Counted from the first letter of the stretch, positions 1 to 12,113 are shown. The stretch: 31,860 nt of DNA from Gamarada debralockiae (GCA_002803225.1 NXFV01001829.1:1-31860), one strand, 5' to 3'. Numbers and translations: made by a program. Notes: generated by a model not told the origin, from the sequence alone.

Positions 1-189
1 GGCACTTTTACCCGCAAAGGCAGTGATGCTGAAACGTTTCTGTTGATTGGGCGTGAACTACCCGTCGCCTCCAATCTTATTATTTAACATCGCGGCTCGC
101 TATTATGATCTTCAATCATTTTTTCCTCGAAATTCTTTTTGCTGTCGCTGTCCTCATTCGCAAAACAATAGTATCAACCCTCTTCCACA

Positions 190-818
190 ATGCCCCGCTC
201 TGCGTACCTGCCACTGGATGCTGCTCGGCATGAGACCCGGCCCTCTGCTTACTTCCTGGCCTCTTTGATGAAGAAATTCACGTCGAAATCTTCCATCGCT
301 ATCCGGGGAGCATAAAATAGAGCATCAGGATCTCTCCTGCGTGTGGGAGTCTACCGAAAATCAACATACAATCACTGTACGTACGGTGAGTCCCACAGTT
401 CATGAATATCTCTGTATCACCCAAAATTTGTCGGTTGCTTTGCAACACCTTCGGTATCCCAGCAAGCCACGAATCATTTGGGTCGATGCAATTTGCATAA
501 ATCAGGAAGATCTAGAGGAGTGAAGTGGAGAGGTTGGCCGTACGGGCTTGATTTATGGCAAGGCTGATCAGCTCATCGTTTAGCTCGGGCTCGCTTCTGA
601 AACCGGCGAATTGGCAATTGAGACTCTCCTTTCGATTGAACAAGGCCTCAACTACGATTCTAAGTTGCATGAATATACGGCCACGGAAGGCAGACAGACA
701 GAGAGCGAAGCTTCAAGATGATCCTGAAGCTATCGTAGCCAAAGAGCAAGATGGAAAGCCATTCGAGAGCTATTATACCGGAAATGGTTTACTACATTGT
801 GGATATATCAAGAGATAA
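190..818 (+). pseudogene. HET-domain (heterokaryon incompatibility) gene remnant
   Basis: Seen: an ATG at 190 opens a frame containing YLPLDAARHE, a common start of HET proteins. One base out of frame follows FDEEIHVEIFH (about 255-288). At 341-523 a third stretch carries the HET signature: a VWESTEN segment, NLSVALQHLR, then RIIWVDAICINQED. Downstream, GLIYGKADQLIV and ASETGELAIETLL match the usual continuation after the INQ motif. It is broken by at least one frameshift before 341, a TGA at 521-523 and a TAG at 581-583 where a Trp (IVWLG) is expected. Known: HET domains (Pfam PF06985) trigger cell death after fusion of incompatible hyphae. Inference: non-functional; only the N-terminal HET region remains, and I could not follow a C-terminal part. 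High confidence in the family, lower in the exact ends. Confidence 0.85.
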
Positions 819-3003
819 AGTTGAGCAGGAAGGCGGTCGTGGTTGTGGGTTTCTCCGAGCTGCTATGGCGCACCTTTGAGTCTAGCATCGTCTGGACTTA
901 TTTCCACCTATCAGTTCTCGGTCCTCCATCACTATTCGACTCTGAATACAACGGTAAATAAGAGCTTGCGGCATTACTCGCCGCATACCTACCCGAAACC
1001 CACTATAACTCAACTAATACTAAAGCCATTTATAAACCGCGTTTATTCCTTATGGTACTGTGACAGCTCTACACAATGGAGTCTCACGCATTGAAGACTA
1101 CGCAGAAGGTGCTGTATTTACAAAGATACTAAGGTAAGGAGAGAAGAGAAAGGTTCTATGAGTACACGACCTAATATATCTGAAGGGCGCGCTAGCGCGC
1201 CACGCGTCGCTACGCGTCAAGTTAAGTGATATTTGCCAGAACTGTCAAAATTTCGTATACATTTTTACCTAGAAAAAGGCGACTAGCGATAGCGAAAGTG
1301 CTTACAACTGATTTAACACGTTTGGGGTAATAGGGCAGGTTCTATTCGATTTCATAGCCAAATATATCTTTATTTCTTTCTATATACTTAATTACATCTC
1401 TATACTTAACGTTGTCTGTATAAGAGCTATAGCTACAATGATAGCATTAAGAGATCTCTTGCTTTGCGAGGAATCTTCGACTTATCAAGAGCACCACTAA
1501 TAATAGGCAAAATCCCAGATTGGTTAAGTGTGGACGGTAGGAATGGCCGGGCCTGAGACAGTCGGGGCTCTGTCTATCCTATCTACCAAAGTACCAGCAA
1601 CAACAAACGCACGCACGACAGTACCTACATAGATCAGATCTAAAGAGCAAGTCTACTGTTATAGTATATTAATCGACTTCTTTCCATTTGGTTCTCAGCT
1701 TTATCTGATCTGAATGGCGCCTTGCGGGACAGCAGCCTGGCAACGAGGCGGAGAGGAGTGAGTGAGTGCATCTGGTCCACACCGTTCACCTAGTTCGCAA
1801 TTAACCAATGACACCCCTAATTTCGCCAATGGAGGGTTGAATGCTGGTGGGTGCGGTCACCAGTCAAACGGTGATTTATATACTACTCAAGCGTTTTCAA
1901 CTGAGGCGTCTTGCTCACTTAAAGGCGATATTTTTGGCAGTCTTAGTTTTATTGATACGTTTGATATCTCTCTGGTAAGGCTCTTCTTCCCACTACTACG
2001 CCTTTAGTCTAAAGGAGAATACTGGTTCAATTGTGAGCATAGGAATAATTATAAGACTACGGGAGATAGGCGGTTGTTTCGAAATATGGGTGTTTGAGCA
2101 TATGGAACTACTACCTGAGCCACCTAAAGTCCAAGTTTCGAACGCTTGTTTTATTTGACACAGCGATTTTATACTGATTGACCAATAACCGCACCCGCTC
2201 GTATCAGGAGGCAAATTGGCCAAAATGGGTATGTCGTTTACCTATTTCCTACTTGGTCAACGATTTGAGCGGCTGCTGCGAGGAGACCAACGGGATGGGG
2301 CAGGAACGTGGCTATGGTACAATATCTGGTGCCACTGCCTGAACGCGGAGTGCTTGCTGTTTAAGATTCTTATCACTTACAGAAGCATTCCGAATCAAAA
2401 CCACCCTCGATGATCCATCCCCAAGATCTCGCCGTCTAGAAGGTAGGGAAATGTGCCGTCGTTCTCAAAATCGCCATCGTGGCTGATTCTGTTGTCGATG
2501 TATTTGAGCCTATGGTCAATACGCCGGTGAGATTGAGCTTATGGCCGAAGGATGGAGTTGCAGACGATGTACATGAAAAGGAGGCTTAAATGGCTTCAAG
2601 TTAAGTTGCCGCAGTTCAGAGCCACGATGACGGGCTATCTCAGGCTGGGGTTGAGCATGAGAATGGTAGCGGTCAGCGATGGAGGGAGTATGAAATAGTG
2701 TACGAAGTTGGTAAGGATAAACTATCATTAACACATTAACATTGTACACTGGTGATGTGGAGACCGAGGCAGACGCACTGGGAAATTGGGTTCTCAACTA
2801 AGGCAGCCCTTAGTCCGCAGCACAGCACACCGAAGCAGTGGTTTTGTTTAAAGAGATGAGATTCTGCAGAGACAGCTGAGTAACCTAGCCAGTGTCCACA
2901 ATCACCTGCCGATGTCCCAATCCCACTCCCAAAGCTACCGTCTAGCTGTATCAGTATTCTATGCTCTACCAAGCAAGTGCAATACCACAGAACTCCCAAC
3001 GCC
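819..3003. other. Gene-poor stretch, no supported gene
   Basis: Only short open frames without recognisable domains occur on either strand, and none shows a convincing start with splice signals. The one distinctive structure is the GC-rich palindrome at 1186-1201 followed by ACGCGT repeats. The part next to 3003 should hold the 3' UTR of the DJ-1-like gene. I see no tRNA or repeat array here. Confidence 0.6.
1186..1201. repeat. Perfect 16-bp GC palindrome beside ACGCGT motifs
   Basis: GGCGCGCTAGCGCGCC reads the same on both strands. It is followed within a few bases by two ACGCGT hexamers (CACGCGTCGCTACGCGTC), in otherwise AT-rich DNA. Similar CG-rich strings occur inside the dead esterase near 5800-5850 and just inside the left end of the Tc1 element near 12125-12140. 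It could be a transposon footprint or a MITE-like end; the function is unknown. Confidence 0.5.
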
Positions 3004-3983
3004 TTAGATGTCAATTCCGTCAACAACAATGCCCTTAGACCAGGTATACTGCATGAGCCGTGCAACCTCATTAGCAGCTTCCTCGCTGACCATAATGCTC
3101 ACCAAATACAAGCTAGCATCAATGCCAGATGTAACACCTCCTGATGTGATAACTCTCAATCCACCCAGTCTCAACGAAGCACGACGAGCATTGCTCTCGC
3201 GACGCATGTTGCTCTCTTTCCACGCATTGCTGCCCTTGCGACCCATAGAAGGTCTGCGAGCATCAGACTTGCGTCGCACGTATGGATTCTCCTCCGGATT
3301 GCCCAAGTCGAAGCGCAAGTTATTGACCACGTATCTCTCCTCCACAAAATCGCATCGCTCCGCAAGGTCGCGCTGGGCAATCTCGCCATTGAGCTTCTCG
3401 AACTTGGCGGAGAAATCGGGATGTGTGGTGGCAGAGAGGCCCGACAAGATGCCCTGCTGAGCGAGGAGCATGCTGCCGGTGCATACGCTCATGAGTGTGC
3501 GCTCCTTCTCGGGATGTTTCTTCTGGAGGTCGGAGAAGGCTTTGATAATGCCGAGGGGTTCAGATTTGGCTTTGATGATGGCTTCGACTCCGCCGCCGGG
3601 GACGATGAGGATGTCGAATTCGGCGAGACGCTTGAGGGCGCCTTTGAAGTCGGTATGGGCGCGGAAGGAAGCTCCTTGGGCGGAGACGGTGTGTTCTTCT
3701 TCGGCAGCGAAGACAGCCTCGAAGGCTTTGGTTGCTGGAAGGAGAAGAGTGGTTAGCGGGCGTCATGACGTGAGATGGCAGATGAGGGTCTGTGGATGGT
3801 CTGCGGAAGGAGAAGGAACAAGATTGAAGGCCATTGGAATCATACGATCAACTTACAAGAGTCACTGATGTTATGCTGAGCATGGGTCAAGACTTCAAGG
3901 GGGCCGATGAAGTCCATGGCGTCCATGCCTGCATGCAGTGTGAATAACACCTTGATGACAGGAAGTGCTTCAGTTGTTGCCAT
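3004..3983 (-). CDS. DJ-1/PfpI-like (class I glutamine amidotransferase-like) protein, two exons
   Basis: Exon 1 is 3983-3857 and exon 2 is 3734-3004 (stop TAA). The intron 3735-3856 has a GTAAGT donor and a pyrimidine-rich TTCCAG acceptor. The product is 285 residues. The N-terminus (VIKVLFTLHAGMDAMDFIGPLEVL) is the typical first strand and FxGPxEV motif of the family; DILIVPGGG follows, then the nucleophile elbow SVCTGS with the candidate catalytic Cys127, ATTH, and ITSGGVTSGIDASLYL. Residues 194-233 are an Arg/Ser-rich insert (RRKS, RRES, RRAS) not found in most relatives, which are about 190-240 residues. Known: relatives include isonitrile hydratase-like and DJ-1-like enzymes, and the substrate cannot be told from sequence. 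I prefer the ATG at 3983 because the family's first beta strand follows directly. The long plus-strand frame opposite exon 2 is a shadow. Confidence 0.9.
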
Positions 3984-5019
3984 GATTGCGACTGATGAAG
4001 GTTGACTGTTGATTGAGACGGTGGAGGAAGTATTGAAATTATCTTGAATTGATTTGGGGTCAGCGTTGATGGAAGTGATGAGTTTGGATGTAGCAAAAGG
4101 AAGGCGGCCAACTGTGTGTGTGCGAGTTTCTACTTCGAGTGGTACAGACCAATACACCTCTTTTAGGCTCACGTGTGCTGTTTGGTGTTGAATGAATGCG
4201 GGGTAGAAAATCTGGGGTCCTTAGTGGATGAAGACCTGACTAAGTTTGCCGCTACTACAGTAGTCTCCGTTAATGAAACGCCGGCTTTCCGTATCACGAG
4301 ATCGGAACTCAATTACAAAACAACATATTGTAGTCCCCTTTCTCCTTTGAAAATCTCTTTCTTAACTGTCCTTCACCCGTCTCAGTTTTACGAATTTCTT
4401 TTTTGCTAATTAATTTGAGCGTGGTTGAGCTCGCAGCACCAAGTCCAATGGAGATACACGACGGGTAGCATCAGCCTACGATATGTCACTTTTATAATAT
4501 TACGGTGTCTTCAAATCTCTTCAGAATTCCCTTTTGGTATTCAAGTGATGATATCGGCGCATCATGGATTACACAATCGCTCTCACGATTCCTGTGAGGC
4601 CGTTTCAAGTCCATCCCTGCCAATTGAACCGCTCCAGCGAGATTTCGTTTCGGGTTTCCGTTCGGGGTTATATGCCTTGCGATTGAGATCCCGCTGCGGC
4701 GGCTGCAAATGCACGAAGCCTGCCATCTGGCCAGTCTTCTAAATTTCTTCATTCGGCTATTCACTCACATCAGCCCGTAAACATTATCTTCAAAATATCG
4801 TCAATCCACTGATACCTTGAGTATGCTCCTCGTTTGTGCACCGAATCGTTCCTTGGCCGCAGGCGCCACATCCGCAACCTGCATCGGCCTCGTTTCCTGA
4901 GATTGTGGGTCTATTTTGTATAGACGGGGAGGTTCTCCCTCGACAAGATTGATATTCTTGTCAGTCTCTTCCTTCTATGTCCCAATATATCATCTCCATC
5001 CGCCAAGACAGACTTCGAA
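3984..5019. other. Divergent intergenic region, no gene seen
   Basis: This lies between the start of the DJ-1-like gene (-) and the dead esterase (+), so it should hold both promoters. An upstream in-frame ATG exists at 4172 on the minus strand, but the sequence between it and 3983 is low-complexity and unlike the family. No domain, tRNA or repeat was recognised. Confidence 0.5.
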
Positions 5020-6788
5020 ATGTCTTCACTAAGCCTCTATCATCCAAGACTGTCCACTACATTCAACGGACTGTGGCATACTTTATCTTCTTCTGAAGCA
5101 GACGTTCGGCAGTTTAGAGGGATAAAGTATGGAAACATCCCGGCTCGTTTCAAACAGTCTATCTTGAACGAAACTTTTCCCGCTACGTATGATGCGTCTA
5201 CTTATGGGTATGCTACCTTCTGTTCTCTGTCTCTCCCGTTCTAACCTTCAATAAACCAAATGTCCGCAAGCAAAAGTTCCACTACGTATGGAAGACGGCT
5301 TGATTGGGTTGCCTCCCCACCTAGCTAGTCATGTAGAAGACGTCTACGACGAACTCAACTGCCTCCACCTCAATATCACATCACCAACCAACGCTTACGA
5401 GGGATCGGGTCTTCCAGTAATGGTCTATGTTCACAGCGGTGGGGGACGTTCGGGCGCAAACTCAGATTGATGGTGTGATAGAGGAAGTCTCGTCAAGAAG
5501 AGCATCGAACTTGGGAAACCCGTAATCATGGTCGCCATCAAGTAATACCCCCCTTACACTTCCCATCCTTATCTAAGATGTCCCAGCTATTGTCTGGCAG
5601 TCTTTGTGTATCTAGGATCAAGCGAGCTTTGAAAGAACAGAATGTGAATGGAGGAAATTACGGTCGTACGGTTTCCCCATACACTTCTTTGCCCCACTCA
5701 AATAACATGTTCTAGCATATTGCATTAGACTGGATTGTTCGACATAACAGTCCATTTGGCGGCAATCCCAACAACATAGCACTATACGGCGAATCTGCTA
5801 GCTCGCACGCTACGCACGAACAAATAGCGTCGCTCGCTTCGCGCGCTGTATCTTGCAATCCCAAACAATAGGAACGCCACTATTCAGTGCTCCCAAAAGC
5901 ATCGCCGACAAAGACATCGTTTACAATGCCATCAAGAGCCATCTCAACGTCACTACCGTCCAAGAGTTAGAAATCATACTCTGGGAGAAATTGCTGGAGG
6001 CGTATCAAGTCTCTGATCTGCACCATTCACTCGGGGAGCAAGCTATGATTGATGGTGAATCTCTTGAGAACTGGCCAGAAAGTGTCAGTTTCGCTACTGG
6101 CACAGGAGAAGTGATGATCGGCATAACAGGCAAAGAAGGCGCAGCCATGAATCTCGTTTTAAGCGCAGTTCCAACCGTTGAACCAAAACCTACGTCCGAG
6201 GCCTTCATATCCACGCTCTCCACTCTCCTGCCCACCACCAAACTCTCACCCATCCTAGAAGCCTACTCCATCACCGACTGGGTGCCTCAAGAACAGCTCG
6301 CAGAAGGGCTCCTGAAGATTGTAGTGGATGTTATGTAGCACAAAGCCACCTCAGATGTTGCGACCAAACTCCGCGCTCACGGTACGAAGGTATTTGAATA
6401 TTGCTTTAAACAATCCCAGCCATTCATGGGAGATTATAAAGGCCTCGCTGGTCATGCGACAGATTTGGCGTATTTGCATAGTGATCCGGGGATTTTTGCT
6501 GAATGCGAGGTTCCTGAAAAGGAGCTTCAGATTCAAGATGCGATTCAGAGCTCTTGGATAGCTTTTGCGAATGGAGAGAAGCCTTGGGAGGGGGAGAAGG
6601 TGAGAGTCTTTGGGCCAGAGGGAAAAGTTATGGATGCGGAGAAGGGAGTGGTGTTGAAGAGTATTAGGAGGGGAAGGGCTTGGGAATCGTTGGGTCTGTT
6701 GACGGACGAAGAGATGGCTATGGTTACGGGGTTGGTGTTGGGGTTTTTATGCGCAGTTGGTTGGGTCTGGTTAAGCAACGGTACTTAG
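5020..6788 (+). pseudogene. Type-B carboxylesterase (alpha/beta hydrolase) pseudogene
   Basis: Seen in order: VRQFRGIKYGNIPARF near the start (5020 ATG), an intron donor GTATGC at 5208, MEDGLIGLP, GLPVMVYVHSGGG (oxyanion-hole region), a nucleophile motif GESA with Ser at 5794-5796, and a C-terminal part with GLAGHATDLAYLHSDP, which probably carries the catalytic His. Damage: TGA at 5468-5470 where SDWWCD is expected (Trp to stop), a frame change near 5830-5860, and TAG at 6336-6338 inside an otherwise continuous frame. The base after the nucleophile is also unusual (GESAS instead of GESAG). Known: type-B carboxylesterases hydrolyse esters or lipids and are usually about 500-560 residues. Inference: a once intact gene of normal length, inactivated mainly by TGG-to-TGA/TAG changes. 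The last residues are hydrophobic (a possible membrane anchor). Confidence 0.88.
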
Positions 6789-7516
6789 AAATGGGCAGCT
6801 CTGCCGGTCTTCGCGTGGATTTCAATCGCGAACTCAGAGCCATTGACTCTGACGCTTGAGCAGGAGAGAAATCACATGAGCTTACGTTTTATGAAAGGAC
6901 CAATACGACAAATGGATACGTTGTAATTCCAAATTCCTTCTGTGAGGTGTGTGAGCAGAACCCAGGCAATGCCAACAATCATGAATAGAGGATCATCAGA
7001 GAGACTGGGTGCAAAGCTCATCGAAGGTCAAGTCTTGATCAGAACACCGTGGGGTGGGACATTTGATTTTTTTAGGAACTTGCTTGGTGGGTTATAGAAG
7101 ACAAGGATACTGGCATTTTGGTTTCGTTTTAAATTAAAAGCTGAGAAGTCTTGTATTTTAGTCTTTTGAGCAAGAGGTCTCTCGGTAAAACTCGTCGGCT
7201 ACGAAGCCAGAATAAATTATTGAATCCTCTGTACTTGAAGCAAAAAGATCACATGGCACTCCTCTTTTCCTTCCATAAAGGTGAAGCTTTCCCTTAAAAA
7301 CGACCCATTATTCAAGAAACCCTCATTTGACCATCGGACGACTGGTCCTACGCCTCCACTGTTTGTTTCCTTGGCCTTTGTCGTCATAGAAACCTATTGA
7401 CTTCAAAAACCTTCATATATCCTGTACTTCACTCGCTCACCCATCTCCACTAGAACCAATTCTCTCACAAATTACTAGGAAACAAGCCCATGGTTCTGAT
7501 TGTATCTCGGCTAAGG
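6789..7516. other. Intergenic region between two convergent pseudogenes
   Basis: No coding frame with recognisable content. It separates the 3' end of the dead esterase (+) from the 3' end of the dead ankyrin gene (-). No repeat was recognised. Confidence 0.5.
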
Positions 7517-9693
7517 CTAGCCATCACTGTCTGCATCATTGTCTGACTCCCAGTCCCAGCTTGCCTCGGAATCGAAATCCGAGAGCTCGGTGAATTCTAT
7601 CCATGTCCCGGGAATAGGTAGTTGTGATCCGCACTGCAAAAAGTCTCCTTGGTCTTCCAAAGTCTCAATCATGGACCAGAATTGACCGGCATAGCGATAG
7701 GTTGGCTCTGAAAATTACAACTGCCAATCCTGGAGCTGGGGGCCGTATGAAAATCCAATCAAACGGAAGCGATGAATCCAACGCCTGAGCCATTTATCTT
7801 TTCTCTGCTCAGACCAATCTTCGTTCACTTTCCTTTTGAGACCTAGAGACATCTCTTCTTCCCCATACTGTCGAAGGTCGACACCTGAAACTTGTAAATC
7901 GGAAAGCCAAGTATGAAGTACACCAGTAATGAGCTGTATCATTTTTACATCACTTCTCAAAAGCTGCGGTTCCTTTTTAATCATGTAGTACCACCTTAGT
8001 ACTGTGCACAGCGGTGTTCCACCTTGTTCATCTACAGGGGTGTAATGGTGATCCCGCAGCAATTGCGCCATCGTAACTGTCTAGGTTGTGACAAAGAGAA
8101 GTACACTCCCTGGAAACTATTTGACCAAAACTGTCCGCAATCCGATGGAGTACCGTTTCCCCATTAGAGCTTTTGCAGGTGAGTGTTTCCACAGTGAAGG
8201 TGGTGTTCCCAATGCCAACTTGAACAGATGTATTGCACTATCATTATCCGCGTAACAGACAGTACGTAAGATATTCAAGTGGTCCTTCATCGGTAAGTCT
8301 TGGTATGGAGGGTACACTTGCTGTTGGAGAAATTTAAACATGGATGCTGCACCCCCGAACCAATTAATTTCATTCACGTCGTCTGTTTCAAGTAGCGGAT
8401 CAGAACAAGAGCCACTGACATTTAGAAGCAAGCGGCATATATCCATTGCCATAGACTCATGTTCTTGGGTTGGGGGGTTATAACATAGCTGTTGTAAAGC
8501 AGTACTAAGAATGTAAAGTCAGATAAACCGATATAGAATATTACGCAAATGCTCACTAGCCGCTGCGGCTTCTAATTAAAGGGTCCGCTCCAGCATCAAG
8601 CAACAGTTTAGAAACCTCAAATTGACTATGTCGCAGTGCAACCTAATGCGAAAAATATAAGTACTCTGGTCTGGCATGCTTATTCAAGACTCACATGCAA
8701 AGGGGTTTGTTCCCACCGGCTGCTCCTATCCGAGACGTAACCCTGGCCCGTCGCCAACAGGTTTTTGAGGCCTGCTATATTCCCCTCTTCTGCAAATTTA
8801 AGCATATCGTGGTCTTCAGGCACCGCACGGTATGTCTGTAGGTGAAATTGCATCCCAAATAGCTTTCACGGAGGCCTTTAGCATCCCAAGCTCTGTAAGA
8901 GAGCCACGTCGGACAATAATACTTGGCACCTATTTCCGGTCTTTGGTTGCGCCAATATCTCTCGTATCGACTCTTATATTCGAGTGACCCAATGAGGGAC
9001 CGGATCCATGATGGAGAGGAGGCCCAATAGCTGTACTGCCTTCTGACAAGAGTATCATTCTGTGGTGCTCCAGCCGCCCCCTCCTCTGTTATTTCACTCT
9101 TTCCCTGTGGCTGCCAAATATTTTGCTCCGATCGAAGGAATGGAAATCATCGAGGTCATTGTTTTAGATATCTCCGCCACAATAATATCCGGCTGCAGCT
9201 GTATCATCGAACTATCATAAGTCAGTGCAAGTTGCCTTTCAGCATATTCGGAGACTCACTAGGTGTGACACTGATACGCCAAACTCAGTAAATGAACGGC
9301 ATTATTCATCCGTCTCTTCAACATCTTAATATCCTCCTTCTTGGATACTACTTTCGCAGCTGCAACTTTCTTCCTCCACCCAGTCTTGCCATCAATCTTC
9401 GTCGCTAACTCGTTCACCAAAGCACTCAACTCATCGGCGCCCTCTTTGCACAGTTTCATGCTCTGTTCTGCGCAGATACTGCCTGAAGATGCTTTACATA
9501 TTGAGAGAGCGTCTTGGATGTTTTATAGAACGAGGTTGATAGAGTCGATTTCGAGTAATAACGGTCGAATTTGGTCAGGAGCCTCTCTCACTTGGCCACA
9601 GTAGCCTTTGGGCTTGATGATACTGCTCGTAATCTCACCGGCGAGCTGGCCTATGGCGATCCCGCTTGCAATAACACCCAAGGCTTCAGCTAT
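7517..9693 (-). pseudogene. STAND-type N-terminus plus ankyrin protein, pseudogene
   Basis: Reading the minus strand: AEALGVIASGIAIGQLAGEI is the classic fungal STAND/NLR N-terminal domain, but the expected ATG is ATA at 9693-9691. After a TAA at 9525-9523 the frame resumes (MLKRRMNNAVHLLSLAYQC). Introns with good sites follow at 9259-9212, 8694-8643 and 8556-8505. The middle exons give FAEEGNIAGLKNLLATG, TPLHVALRHSQFEVSKLLLD and AGADPLIRSRSG, about two ankyrin repeats. The C-terminal part (8504-7517) is acidic at its end (EASWDWESDNDADSDG) and is interrupted by TAG at 8119-8117, TAG at 8083-8081 and TAA at 7717-7715, with one frame change near 8850. Known: such proteins resemble NLR-like sensors without an obvious NACHT. 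Inference: dead, mostly through RIP-type changes. The damaged start and four stops make function unlikely. Confidence 0.8.
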
Positions 9694-10544
9694 AATTACT
9701 TCAATTGTGAAATAGAGCCTTCTCAATATAACCTCTGGGCGTTGGGCGGTACGAGGCTATGGTTACGCAGCTCAAAGTCTGACAGTTATCGAGAACAATG
9801 GCTCGTCATCCAGTAAAGGTTGATGGTCAAGCATCGACGTAAAGTATTGTTGCGGAGAGTGTGGATAGTTGCGAGATGTTTCGAATGTCGCACCTAAAGT
9901 CGATGTTAAAAGGAAATATCATACCGTATTAATTAGTCTATAAGACCATGCGTTGCAAGTAAACTTTTACTACTTTGGCGACCTAGGACCATATCTTGTA
10001 CGAGGAGTAGGGTGCTATGAATGGCATTAGTTTTACAGCAAGTATATACTGTTGAGAGGGGTTATCATACTTATAGTGTGACCTATAGGGGATAAACCTG
10101 AATTTGAGCCCGTACTTTTTTATGCTCTTATAAATTCTTGCTCGACCCGGCTCGAAATAAACCAGCTCTTATAAACTCCCGAGGGTGGGAGTCTTATCAT
10201 AGGAACGGGTCTTATAGGCCGATTAATACGGTATTCTATGCAATAATTGTTCGGCATGTCTGCCTGGGTAGCCTCTGGTGCCCATTTTTGTTGTCCACGC
10301 AATCCCCTGCCCTCGAGCGTTGAAGGCTGGGAGCCCGACTGTCTGAGTGGACAGACTGCTCGTGAGTCCTGTCGAATGCCTGCGCTGCTAGACCGCCCAG
10401 TTTTGGTGAGTTGTTCCGCTTCTGCCATTCGACTAGTAGCAAATTATTTTTACTCACCCACATCACTTTCTGACACATCCCAGTATCATAAGAATTGGAC
10501 TCGTGACGTCGGTCTTTTGTCCGCACATTTACAATCCACACAAT
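9694..10544. other. Intergenic region, no gene seen
   Basis: Only short overlapping frames without domain content. It should contain the former promoter of the minus-strand ankyrin gene and that of the plus-strand HET-like remnant. No tRNA or inverted repeat stood out. Confidence 0.5.
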
Positions 10545-11364
10545 ATGGCTTGTGAGTTGAACCCTCTACGATCAGGTACGGTCGAAAACCCCTATCAGCT
10601 ACTATCACCGGAGATAGTTGAATTATGGGGCGAAGATGCAACAATCTTTTCCCCAGAGCTAGAAGTCCCAATGCACGCAGTAGGGTCAGATCCCTTCGTT
10701 CCTATCGAGATCAAGTACGAAGGTCTTTGCCAGATGTGCCAGTACATCGTTACCCCATTAAGTTGAAAATTTACGGGGATACAAAACTGGACCTTACATC
10801 TTTGATTCTCACAGCAAAGGCAGAGAACTGGAGAGGGAAATATCAAAGGGGCTAGACGTTAAATACCTTGCGGGCCTTTGGAGATCTTGTTTACCAGAAC
10901 AGCTACTCTGGTATTACATCAGCTACAATTCGGAACAGCCGGTAATGTTTCAGGCTCCAACATGGCCATGGGCGTCTATTAAACGGTCTAACATATGCTT
11001 TGCCGAATTGAAAGAATACAAGACCACCATCAAGATCAATAAGGCCGAAGTCTCGACAGTTTCAACCTCTGCTTTTGGCTATGTCAGTGGCGGACGGGTA
11101 TGTATTACGGGCTATCTAGCCAAAGTAGCATTTAACCTCACTTTCTTTTTTGTCGAGACAACTCCGTGGGAGAGGTCAATGCAGGAATATAGTGACCAAC
11201 TCCAATATAGTTCCAAAAAGAGGAAGGCAATCAGAGGAATGGTGGGATATATGCTCAGGCGAGAGTGTATCAAGCTCAATTCGACAGTACTACTGTCTAC
11301 CACTCGTTCAAGACATAGACGCACCTCAAGGAAATGTGTTAGTTTTTCGGCGATATTTCATTAA
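10545..11364 (+). pseudogene. HET-family protein remnant (C-terminal region)
   Basis: The clearest part is at about 10850-11130: KYLAGLWRSCLPEQLLWY, then QAPTWPWASI, then an FGYVSGGRVCITGYL segment. This order (LAGLW, APTWSWAS, then a beta-rich GxLxLxG region) is typical of the half of HET proteins that follows the HET domain. Upstream, an ATG at 10545 opens a frame with GLCQMCQYIV, which could be an N-terminal Cys motif, but it ends in a stop and the HET domain itself is missing. After 11130 the frame breaks, and YYCLPLVQD in another frame (about 11288-11315) may be the continuation. Inference: a deleted and frameshifted HET gene. Its N-terminal part may be unrelated to the rest. The fragment at 190-818 is about 10 kb away and I have no evidence that the two were one gene. 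Confidence 0.65.
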
Positions 11365-12088
11365 TTCTACAGTAGGAAGTGCTCTATATATACACTTGGA
11401 GTCCTACAATTGCCACCTAGTACGACTCATACCGAAGGTTCTAGTTATACTTATTTGTCACTCTATTTGTCACCCACATACTCGAAGCTTCCAGTTAATC
11501 CAATATCCAACAAAATGCAATGGAGGGTTTACTGATTTCACGTCTTAATCACGGACAGGTTCGCTGATTTGGCTATATTAAAATCAATCATGTAGAGGCC
11601 ACGGTGCCGGTGAATAGCGGGGACCCACTGTTGGACGACCTGAGATCTTCCTGTCATTCGGGACTCGAGTTGGAGGACTTAAACTATAAAGATAGGATAC
11701 TACAGAGAATCCAATATTCAACATCGATACCCTTAAAATACCAACTTTGAGTTTCAATGGCAACTCTTATACTTCTATTTTTTTTTTAAAAAAAAGAAAA
11801 AAGATTCCCTTAGAACTCTCGGATTCGAAACTGGTCACTTACTCCTATGCATTGCGGGCCGTTCATGCTGAACGATTTGTCCAATCCTGCTTTTGATAAC
11901 GTGTAACACCGTCTTAATCAACTTTGAAAAAGCCCGATTAGTTTGGAAATAAATCATCATTTAACATTACACCACAAGCAATAACTCTGCATAAACCAAG
12001 GATTTATGGGTTCAAACTATAGTTGTCGACTCCATCATTCTAAACTCAATTAACTTAGGAGATCACAGATGCGCTTGCAATAAAGATA
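11365..12088. other. AT-rich intergenic region with a T10/A8 tract
   Basis: No coding frame is supported. Around 11770-11800 a run of T is followed directly by a run of A, able to fold as a simple hairpin. Just after it, on the minus strand, lies a weak B-box-like string that I could not extend into a tRNA. The left end of the Tc1 element follows. Confidence 0.5.
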
Positions 12089-12113
12089 AGAGTCGGGGCC
12101 ACCACACACGGCC
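12089..12113. repeat. Left terminal inverted repeat of the Tc1 element
   Basis: 25 bp, an exact reverse complement of 13406-13430, preceded by TA at 12087-12088. Confidence 0.95.

Noticed and set aside
3008..3460. 150-codon plus-strand frame opposite the DJ-1-like gene
   Set aside because: It is the antisense shadow of exon 2; the minus frame carries all family motifs.
190..11364. The two HET fragments as halves of one gene split by insertion
   Set aside because: About 10 kb with three unrelated genes on both strands lies between them, and no transposon ends bracket that DNA.
11820..11880. Possible tRNA or tRNA-derived SINE on the minus strand
   Set aside because: A B-box-like GTTTCGAATCC and a T-run are present, but the T-stem does not pair and no convincing A box or anticodon arm could be drawn.
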